This document shows, in pieces, positions 11,076 to 18,921 of a stretch of DNA of 64,000 nucleotides. The notes beneath the pieces are model-generated. The model searched no databases. It had not been told where the DNA came from and saw nothing but the letters and a program-made list of their open reading frames with translations. The position numbers and the translations under genes were made by a program. This stretch comes from Pyropia yezoensis (lineage: Eukaryota > Rhodophyta > Bangiophyceae > Bangiales > Bangiaceae): positions 31,720,894 to 31,784,893 of the forward strand of contig CM020618.1 in the NCBI GenBank assembly GCA_009829735.1. The letters are read 5' to 3'. Each line of letters begins with the position of its first letter. The stretch's first letter is position 1.

Positions 11076-11679
11076 ATGAGACGGCGGAAGAAGAACAATG
11101 GACGGGCTGCAGCCAAGCCCACCAACCCCCCCCTTCCCTCCCCCCCGTCCACCCCTTCTCTCGGACCCCCCCAGTGCCTCCGGCAACTCCTCAAGCAGCC
11201 CCCCCGGCGCTGCCGCCTCCGGCTACCCCGCCACCTCGTCCACCGCGTACCCCTCCCCCGCCGCCATCGGCTACCCCTCCCCCTCCTCCGCCCCCGCCCG
11301 CCCCCTTCCCCCCGCCTTTGGCTCTTCTCTCTTCCGCCCCCCCCAAGACCAAGAAGGCCAAGGGCCCTGACGTGCGGCTGAAGGTCGGCGCCGAGGTGCA
11401 CACGGACGCCATCAACGTGTCCAACTTTTCGGAGTGCGCCCGCTTCTTCGGCTCTCAAGCCAAGACGACGTGCGTGAGCGGCATCGTGCTGGAGGTGCTT
11501 TACGGCAAGGACAAGGGCGGCAGGAACAAGAAGGACCTGCGGGTGCAGTGGGCGTGGCTCGGCCGCCAGGTTGAAAAAGCCCTGGCGCTGAGGAGCGTTC
11601 GAGCTGGACCCCCCCCCGCCCCCAGCCCCTCGTCGGGCCTGCCCGAGGGGTCACCTGTCACGCAGGGGTCCCAACCATT
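11076..11679 (+). pseudogene. 5' fragment of an unknown Pro-rich gene, truncated by retrotransposon E2-1
   Basis: The ATG sits in a good context (GCACCATGAG) and opens a basic N-terminus (MRRRKKNNGR). A Pro/Ser/Ala-rich linker follows, then a folded-looking region (about 11360-11600) containing KVGAEVHTDAINV, FSECARFFG and VSGIVLEVLYGKDKG. The alternation of short strands and the Gly/Val pattern suggest a small beta-barrel (Tudor- or SH3-like), but I do not recognise the family. The coding signal changes frame twice at C runs: C7 at 11166-11172 and C8 at 11337-11344. Each would be resolved by removing one C. The gene stops being host sequence at 11679, where the E2-1 LTR begins; its 3' part is not in the window. 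It could be part of a transposase or a chromatin protein. Confidence 0.45.
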
Positions 11680-12259
11680 TGTGACAAAAACCACTTACAC
11701 ACATGACACCCAAGTTAAGGCGGTGTACAAGGGCTGCCGCCTCCCGTGTCGGGGGAGCCGGAAGAAGTGCAAGTCGCACACACTCTGTCCTGTGGAAAAA
11801 ACCACATGCACACACGGCACCCAAGTTGGGGCGGTGTGCAAGGGCTGCCTCCCGTGTCGGGGGAACCGGAAGAAGTGCAAGTCGCACACACTCTGTCCCT
11901 GTTGTGGGGCAAACCCCCCACGGACAAACAAGAGGATGGTGTGTGGTCCAACAGTTTCTTGGTCGGGACGGGGACGCAGGGCCAAGCCCCGCTGTCCCTC
12001 CCCTTATCCCCCCAGGGTCCACTCAGAATCTCGCCACTCAGAATCTCCCACCCCAGCACCTGCCCACCGGGCCACACGAAAATTCAAGACGATAAATGCA
12101 GAAAACCCTCAAATCCAAGTTGGATTTACTACTAAACTAACTATCCCAAACTTAGGGAATATGGACCCAAATGCAGGGGGAGGAACGGATCAGGCTAGTG
12201 GCCTGCCGCCCCTTGCATGGCACGTGTTGCCCCCCTACCTGGGAGTCAATACTGCCACA
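11680..12259 (-). repeat. 3' LTR of E2-1, with an internal 111-bp tandem duplication
   Basis: The LTR begins TGTGACAAAAACC and ends ATACTGCCACA. It is 580 bp against 470 bp and 469 bp for the E2-2 LTRs. The excess equals a duplicated terminal segment: 11680-11790 and 11791-11901 are diverged copies of the same LTR start. Confidence 0.85.
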
Positions 12260-12272
12260 CTCCCCTCTCCTC
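12260..12272 (-). other. Polypurine tract of E2-1
   Basis: On the minus strand GAGGAGAGGGGAG abuts the 3' LTR directly, the expected site for plus-strand DNA priming. The same tract follows the left LTR of E2-2. The rest of 12273-12597 is the leader of the antisense gene with no other identified signal. Confidence 0.7.
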
Positions 12273-12597
12273 AGTTCCGACCGACCCGGTCGGCCCTGTG
12301 AGGGGGTGCGTAAACGCACGTCTCGGCGTTGGGGGCGCCACTTGCTGTCCCCCATCGAGTACGTAACGCGGATGTGGAGGCGGTCACGTTGACCGGCCCT
12401 CTCCTCAAGCTTGCCCACACGGCAGCTTGCTCTTCTCGGTTCACACTTCACTATCACCACCACCTCCCCTTCACCTTCCACTGGGCCGCCCCACGCTGGG
12501 GAGGCCACCCGTATACCCACGATCCGAGTCCCCCTCAACTCGAGGCGGGTCTCGTGCCGCGATAGCCAGAGCGTCTCTCCCCAACTTGGAGAGAGCC

Positions 12598-14079
12598 ATG
12601 GCGACCCCGGGAGTGGAGACGGACTCTCTAGATGAGCGTATGGAGGACACCACTTACGGTGCAGCACCCGCCGGGACTTTCGGCGGAGGCTCCGCGATCG
12701 CTCCGGGGGATGGGACTCCCGCGTCACCCGGCTTTGGGTTGACGGCGGCGTCTCCCCCGGAGGCGGGACAAGTTGTCCCGCGTGAGGCCTTGGGGCGGTG
12801 GTTTTACCCCGCTTGGCCTCTCTATGAGGAGGGGTTGACTGTTCTTCGCTGTGGCCGACTTGGCGCAGCGATGGGTCGGGTATGGGACCGCCTACGGGAG
12901 AAGTATCCCCGTAGGGTCGGGTTCCCTGCCGGCTTCAGGACGGACCAGTTTGCCTTCCTGGACGACGAGGAGGTCGAAGACGTCCAGCGTGCCAAGGCCA
13001 TGGTGGACCGCGGGGGAACTATCCCGGGTCCCGGCGACTTGCCGACCTTCACGTGGGACGCTGTGGCAACTCGCCCACCGTACCTCCACGAGGCCGATCC
13101 GCACACTCATCACTTTGATGTGCGGATGGAGAAAGACTTCCGGCGAGGTCCCTACTTGGTGACCTCGGCTCAACTTGAGTTTCCTCAACAGTCTGCTGCC
13201 GGTAAGGAGCAGTACTATCCGAAGAAGCCCGAGTGGTGGCCTCAAGTTGAGGTCCCCTACGGGTTCCCGGCGTTGCTGCCACGGTTGCTTGACCACTTCG
13301 GCTCCGTCATGTTGACGGCTGGCCCTGATCACCTGGTGTGGGCCATGTTGGCCACCCAGTGGCTCCTCGAGGTCATGTCGACCTGGGTGTCTTGTGTTCA
13401 GCGGCGGGGGATGCTCTGGCATCTCCCCCTCCGGCTTATCCAAGGTTTGGAACAGCTCACCCCTCAGCTAGTTGCTGAGGGGTGCTCATCAGGACAACTC
13501 ACTCTACTTGAGGAGATGCTCCGCCTCCACAAGTTCATCGAGTGGGAGAGCGTTGAGCACAAGTTGCGCCGCCCCACTCGTGGGCCCAAGGATGATGGCG
13601 CACTTCGCCAGTTCGTATGGGTCGCTCGTGAACTTCACGACGGCCGTGTGGTCCTACGAGAGGGGTTGGGCATCGGGGACTACCCGTATGCCCCGGGGGT
13701 GGATCGCCACACTGCGCCACCCCCGGACAAGCCCATAGTTATGGCCGTGCCGTCCTATGATGACCATATGACTCAACCCACTGCGGGGGCCCCAAGTCGG
13801 GGTCGCAGTTACACCCGGGTACCGCCACCTCGGCGGGCCCCTCCGCTTCCTCCTGTTCCTTTCCAGCCTCACGGGAACATCCCTGATCAGCGTGGCCGTG
13901 GAGTCATCCACCCCGGTGTCCCCCCACTTGGGGGCCACCCTCCTGACGGTATACCCCAAGTTGGTGTTACCGCCCACGCCTCTAACCTCAGAGATGATGA
14001 TCACCACGTTGGTGCGCACCATTTCCTGGTTGGCCGCGTCGACCGCAACCCTCCAAAGTTCCGAGACTCCTCAACTTGA
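12598..14079 (+). CDS. Antisense third ORF of E2-1, main frame (493 aa)
   Basis: The ATG lies in an excellent context (GAGAGCCATGG). The N-terminus is acidic and Gly/Pro-rich. The core (residues about 75-400) includes FYPAWPLYEEGL, LDHFGSV at residue 231 and RRGMLWHLP at residue 269, followed by predicted helices. The C-terminal part is Pro-rich. The core aligns with the E1 antisense protein (LRYFGSV at 487, RRQGRLFHLP at 523, then EFEALL..H..VNW against LLEEMLRLHKFIEW). No protease, RT, integrase or envelope motif, signal peptide or membrane segment is visible. It runs convergently to pol. The frame has identical length in E2-2, which supports constraint or very recent copying. The function is unknown. 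Confidence 0.75.
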   Translation: MATPGVETDSLDERMEDTTYGAAPAGTFGGGSAIAPGDGTPASPGFGLTAASPPEAGQVVPREALGRWFYPAWPLYEEGLTVLRCGRLGAAMGRVWDRLREKYPRRVGFPAGFRTDQFAFLDDEEVEDVQRAKAMVDRGGTIPGPGDLPTFTWDAVATRPPYLHEADPHTHHFDVRMEKDFRRGPYLVTSAQLEFPQQSAAGKEQYYPKKPEWWPQVEVPYGFPALLPRLLDHFGSVMLTAGPDHLVWAMLATQWLLEVMSTWVSCVQRRGMLWHLPLRLIQGLEQLTPQLVAEGCSSGQLTLLEEMLRLHKFIEWESVEHKLRRPTRGPKDDGALRQFVWVARELHDGRVVLREGLGIGDYPYAPGVDRHTAPPPDKPIVMAVPSYDDHMTQPTAGAPSRGRSYTRVPPPRRAPPLPPVPFQPHGNIPDQRGRGVIHPGVPPLGGHPPDGIPQVGVTAHASNLRDDDHHVGAHHFLVGRVDRNPPKFRDSST

Positions 14080-14542
14080 GGAGCGCGTTCGTACTGCAGT
14101 GGCGACCGCGAGTTGCGAGTCAGTGGCGGAGTTTATGACAGCCGAGTTGGCTCGTATTGGGGCTATTATGCCCCAGCCAGCCCCACTTGGGCGTGGCAAA
14201 CGTCGCGCGAGCCGGGCATACTCGCCTCCTCGCCGTCGTCGCCGACACTCGCGGCGCTCTCCTTCCGTATCGGAAGACGAGTTGTCTTACTTCGTCTCGG
14301 AGTCCTCTACCCCGTCGGAGACGGAGTCTGTCCAGCATCTGCGTCGCAAACTTGCGCGCAAGACCAGGCAGAAGAGTAGCCACGGTCGGCGCCACTTGCG
14401 CGACCGTGAAGGGCGCGACGGTTCCGACTTGGAGCCGCCGCCCCTTCCAACGAGTGGAGACCATTATCGGCGTGGGTCTCGCCGCTCGCCTCCACGTGAG
14501 GGCGAGGGCCGTGGAGTGGGAGAGTCTAGCATGCGTGCCTAG
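13892..14542 (+). CDS. Overlapping second frame of the E2-1 antisense gene (216 aa)
   Basis: This frame is +1 relative to the main antisense ORF and overlaps it by 188 nt. It has a helical segment (LEERVRTAVATASCESVAEF), then an Arg/Ser-rich tail with PPRRRRRHSRRSPS and acidic SEDELS motifs resembling RS-type or nuclear targeting regions. The E1 antisense protein also ends in a helical segment, so this is probably the true C-terminus of the same gene, reached by a +1 frameshift or by an intron I could not place. Both E2 copies retain the overlap at identical length. Confidence 0.6.
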   Translation: MAVESSTPVSPHLGATLLTVYPKLVLPPTPLTSEMMITTLVRTISWLAASTATLQSSETPQLEERVRTAVATASCESVAEFMTAELARIGAIMPQPAPLGRGKRRASRAYSPPRRRRRHSRRSPSVSEDELSYFVSESSTPSETESVQHLRRKLARKTRQKSSHGRRHLRDREGRDGSDLEPPPLPTSGDHYRRGSRRSPPREGEGRGVGESSMRA

Positions 14543-14645
14543 TTGGCAGCTGCCTTTGTTGTGAGAGTGTGAGGGTTAGGGCTGTAGTTAAAAGCCACTC
14601 TGAAAACCACTTCGTCTTGAAGCACTCTCTTGGCACTGTTGCTCG

Positions 14646-14670
14646 GCCCTCCCTTACGTTGAGGGAGGGC
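14646..14670. terminator. Hairpin between convergent antisense gene and pol
   Basis: GCCCTCCCT and AGGGAGGGC flank the loop TACGTTG. The hairpin spans the pol stop region and lies about 100 bases beyond the antisense stop. A role in 3'-end formation is inferred from position only. Confidence 0.35.
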
Positions 14671-17600
14671 TGTTAGGGTCTATCTCATTCCGGGCACAGT
14701 ACGCCCGGACCTTCTCGGCAGGAAGGTCCTCCACATACTCCCACGTATCGTCCTTGGCTTTGTAGCAAAACCAACGCACCCTCAACATGAGGCGGTCAGT
14801 GTCTTCATCCCATCCGTGGTCGATGAACTTATCGAACACGTACTCCTGCGGGCCCTGTTTGGCCGCAGGCAGTGAGGGGAGGCGCCACGCTTCCAACGCA
14901 CGCGCCCAAGCTGGGTCGCCTGCAGGCGATGGTGCAACTTTGACCACGTCCTGTCCGTTCACTGTGCGGACCCCATCGTCACTTTCGATGGTGAAGCGCC
15001 GCCCATCAGTACGAAGGACCTGGTACGGCCCCTTCGTCTGGAATACCAACTTACCCCCAGTTGGGGTGTGTGAGTGAACCAGCACCCAGTCACCCTCTTC
15101 GGGGACATACTTAGCATTGCGCACCTTTTTGTCAAAGGTACGCTTGTAGCGCTTTTGTGCTTTGTCCATCTCAGCCCTGACTTTATGGATGAGGTGTTCC
15201 AGCCTAGCAGCGAACTCCGCCTTACTCTCAGTAGGAGTAGGCGTACTGCCACTATCCTCCCCAGTTGGGAGCAACCGCCGCACGGCAATAGACCGCACAC
15301 GACGGGGGGTCACAAAAGCGAGGGGTACTTCCCCGGTAGATGAGTGAACCTGCGAATTGTAGGCGGTAGTAAGAATAGAAATGTATTGGTCCCACGTCTT
15401 CACGTGCTCACTCACATAGTGGCGCAGCTGCCTAACAATAGTTTTGTTGAAGCGCTCCACCTGCCCATTAGTTTGTGGGTGGTAGGGGGTGGCATAGTTT
15501 GCCTTAACCCCCAACATATCCAGCACTCCCTGAAACAGTACAGACGCAAATTGCGGTCCATTGTCCGATAGTGTACTATCTGGGATGCCATACGCGGCAA
15601 CCCAGTGATCTAGGAAGGCTGACACGACCGACATGGCCGTGATCTCTGCCAGTGGGATCGCTCGCGTAAGTTTCGTGAAGCGGTCACAGATGACCAGGAG
15701 GTACTGGTTGCCCTCCTCGGTCACTGGCAGTGGCCCAAGGATGTCCATCGCCAACGCGGCGAAGGGCTCCTTGGCCGGGAACAATAGCATAGCCGTACTA
15801 GGCCGCCGTTCCATCAGACGGTTCTGTGCACAACTTGTGCAGGCAGCCACCCAACTGTAGATGTCCACCACCATGGACGGCCAGTAGTACCTGGTCCTCA
15901 GGGTCTGGTACAGTTTACTAGACCCCAGGTGTCCACCCGTGGGAGCGTTGTGCTCCCTCTCAAGGATACTGCCCTTGAGGGATGCGGGGACGACAAGTTG
16001 TTCGGTCCCCTGGAATACCCCCCTCCTCATGAGGAGGCCATCGTTTCCCAAGAAGAACCGCGTCTCCGCCACTGTATCCAGTGTATCCCTCTGCGACTTG
16101 CAGAAGGGATCCTCGGCCTGGGCCTTCGCCACCTCGTCCAGGGACAGGGGCAAGTACTTCTTGTTCCCTGGCGCCTCGGGGTTCAACGCCTGACCCGAGC
16201 GCGTGACTACCCCCACGATGGGGATGTCCTCATCGACTGGGTTAGTGTCCAGCCCCTCGGTAGGTACCCGAAAGAGGCCGTCGGCAAGGGCATGTTGCCT
16301 GCCAGGTCGGTACTCAATGTCAAAGTTGAAGGGTGCCAGTCGCACCCTCCACCGATTGAGACGAGTGTTCGTACAGTCCGTCTTAAAGATGAACTGCAAC
16401 GCGCGGTGGTCACAGCGGATGAGGAACTTCTCACCCTCTAGGTAGTGACGAAGTGACGTCACCGCCCACACCACTGCGAGTCCTTCCAACTCAGTGACTC
16501 CGTAGTTCTTCTCGGCCGAGTTCAGCCCCTTACTGAAGTATCCCACCGGCAAGTACTCCTTGTCCGGCTGCTGCTGAAGCAACACACGACCAAGTTGGTC
16601 GTAGCTAGCGTCCACATCCAGGATGTAGTGGCCTCCCAACCTGGGAATAGCCAAGATGGGGGGCTTCAGCAGAAGGCCCCGAAGAGTCTCAAAGGATTCC
16701 TGCTCCACCCGACTTGGGGGAGGCAGGTTCTTTGGTAGCGTTGAGCTCACTAGCTCATTCAACGGCTTCGCCACCTTGGCGAAGCCCTTGGTGAAACCTC
16801 GGTACACGTTACACATCCCGAGGAAGCTCCTCATCTGGGTCTGGGTCCGGGGGTACTGAGCCTTACGGATGGCCCTCAAGTTCTTCTCGTTGACACTGAG
16901 ACGCCCCGGATGGACAACATGTCCCAAGTACTCCACCTCTTGAGTAAAGAGGTGGCACTTACTCGCCTTCAGTGACACACCGGCGTCAGCAAGTAGCTTA
17001 AACACCTGGCCAAGATGGCCAATGTGTTCCTCCGGACTTCGGGAGAACACAATGATATCGTCTAGGTACACAAGACAGATCTGCCACCGTACTCCGGCCA
17101 GAATCATGTCCATAGCGCGCTGGAAAGTTGCCGGCGCGTTACACAGACCAAACGGTAGACGCTTGCACTGATAGGTACCACAGTGACAGGTAAAGGTAGT
17201 TTTATGCCTGTCCTCCGGGGCAATGGGAATTTGCCAGTACCCCGCGTTACAGTCCAGGGTAGAGAACACGTTTGCCTCCCCCAGAGAGTCCAGACAGTCG
17301 TCCATCCTAGGTAGGGGATAACTGTCCTTCACCGTGCTCTCGTTGAGCTTACGGTAGTCGATACCGAATCGGGGGGTCCCATCAACTTTGGGGACGATAA
17401 CCACCGGACTCGCCCACTCGGCGTTGCTGGCCTCGATCACGTCGAGGGCCTCCATGCGAGCAACTTGCTCTTTAACGAGGGCCCTTGAACGACGTCCTCC
17501 CCTATACGGTTGTTGGCGTATAGGGGGTGCACCGGGCTTCAACTCAATCCGGTGTTGGGTGGCTCTCATGAGTCCCAATTGACCATCCCACAACTTGTGA

Positions 17601-17972
17601 TATTGGTCCAAGAGGCGTTCAACTTGAACCCTCAACCTGGGGGGGACACCCTCCATGATCACATGGGGCCGAGGAGAGGCGGCCGACTTGGCTTGATGCT
17701 TCTCCTTTCCGGACTTCGGGTCGCTACTTGCGCCCGCGTTGAGGGTGAGCGCTACTACCGGTCCCTCGTGTTGGTCGATATAGCCGAACTTGGCTCCCGA
17801 CTTGAAGTACTGGGGCGACGGGCTCAGGTTCATCACCTGGATCCTCCACGGGACTCCGGCTTTGGAGTCCATCGTGCCAAGGGCAACATGCACTTGGTGC
17901 TTGCGAGCAAGACGGGGGTAAGGGTGCACCAACCCGCTCCCCGTATAATCAGTTACAACGTCAACGTGCGCC
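14654..17972 (-). pseudogene. pol: E2-1 pol: reverse transcriptase, RNase H, integrase, chromodomain (N-terminal part missing)
   Basis: This is an uninterrupted frame of about 1100 codons. It contains the RT core with YLDDI at 17068-17054, RNase H, the integrase zinc finger and DDE core (MDILGPLP, SDNGPQF, QTNGQVERFNK) and a C-terminal chromodomain-like segment (RVRWF, DDTWEYVEDL) near 14850-14700. That layout is typical of chromoviruses. The frame enters from the adjacent E1 LTR1, where an ATG at 18079 supplies a non-native N-terminus. The protease region is absent (its DTGSG is at 54170-54156 in E2-2). The enzyme domains look intact, but the element lacks gag and protease. Confidence 0.85.
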
Positions 17973-18335
17973 TGTAGCACAATAGGAATCCGTCGCACGT
18001 CCACTCTCAGGGAACACTCACCAAGGGGGATCGGCACCAACGTCACCGGGAGGCCAAGGTTGCTGTCCTTGGAGCGCAAGCCACGGGACCAAGATGGGAG
18101 CCCAAATGGGAGGGGTTTGTTGTTCTAACTTGGCCGGCGGTGGATTCGCCACCGGCCCCCTCGTTATAAACCCTCGGAGACACTACTAACTACCCTCCAC
18201 CCCAAGATGCAAGTCCCTCTGGTCATACGTAACTTATAGATACCGTGACCAGTTCGGACTCTCAAATTGAAAGATAAGGATTAGAAGTAGCCCCCCTGAT
18301 ATTAGGGTCACAATACGGACAACCATATTGCTACA
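17973..18335 (-). repeat. E1 LTR1
   Basis: 363 bp, TGTAGCACAATAGG to CATATTGCTACA, with TG..CA ends. It carries TATAAA at 18166-18171 on the plus strand and TATAAG at 18238-18233 on the minus strand. Confidence 0.9.
18166..18238. promoter_or_regulatory. TATA-like motifs on both strands of the E1 LTR
   Basis: The plus-strand TATAAA (18166) points towards the antisense gene at 18922. The minus-strand TATAAG (18238) points in the gag-pol direction. The same motifs occur in the other E1 LTRs. A bidirectional promoter is inferred. Confidence 0.4.
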
Positions 18336-18350
18336 TATCCCCCCCTTAGA
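18336..18350 (-). other. Polypurine tract of E1c
   Basis: On the minus strand AAGGGGGGGATA abuts LTR1. The same tract abuts LTR4 of E1a. E1b has only a weaker AAGGAGATG at this place. Confidence 0.65.
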
Positions 18351-18921
18351 TTCGGCCCGTCCTCGGGTCGAGTTGCATTCGGGTTACCGAATGTAAGTGG
18401 GTCGCGTGACTGTTTACCCGTCGGGTGGGGCTTTGCGCCCCGTCGCGACAGACACCCCTTTTCGAGGTTGTCCGAGGGGGGTGCCCCCCTTTGTGTGGTA
18501 CACACACGATCCGTTTTCCGGACCGTTAATTTCCCGCTGCGGGTTTTTGTTCACGACCCCCCCTTTCCGAGGGGTGGTGCAAGCGGATCCGCCACCAGGT
18601 GCCTGGTGGTAGGGGGGCCCCTCTCGTGTGGACGATTGAGTGGGGGGCGGGGGCTGCCCGCGTTGCGTGGGGGCGGTTGGGGGTGACCCCCCTTACTTAC
18701 CCCGTGTGTGGGTGTGGCCCCGTCCCGCCCAGGTGCCTGGGTGGAGCGCGGTCGTAGCCCCGTGCGGCGTGGGTCGACCCGCGTGCCTGCGGCGCTTCTC
18801 GTGGCCGTTTGTGGTCATAAGCGCGGGTGCCCGCGCTTCCCTGGCTCGTCCCGGTTAACCCACCGTACCGGGTCGTAGCCGTCGACGGCTTGTGGGCGCG
18901 GGGGACTCCGCACCCGTTATC
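18351..18921 (+). other. Leader of the E1c antisense gene
   Basis: No ORF is supported here. The sequence is strongly GC-rich from 18400 on and is conserved in E1a (42999-43569) with scattered substitutions and small indels. Confidence 0.5.

Larger units (their letters stand above)
11680..17972 (-). mobile_element. E2-1: truncated Ty3/gypsy chromovirus (family E2)
   Basis: The piece contains the 3' LTR (11680-12259), an antisense gene on the plus strand (12598-14542) and pol on the minus strand (17972-14654). It is colinear with the complete E2-2 copy at an offset of about 24969. Gag, the protease and the 5' LTR are missing because sequence switches to E1c LTR1 at 17973. The host bases left of the LTR are CCATT, and no matching copy was found elsewhere in the window, so the other side of the original insertion has been moved or lost. 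Confidence 0.85.

Noticed and set aside
10859-12301. 480-codon plus-strand ORF joining the Pro-rich gene to LTR sequence
   Set aside because: Everything after 11679 is translated LTR, shown by the identical LTRs of E2-2; its GTQVGAVCKGC-type repeats come from the LTR duplication, not from a zinc-finger protein.
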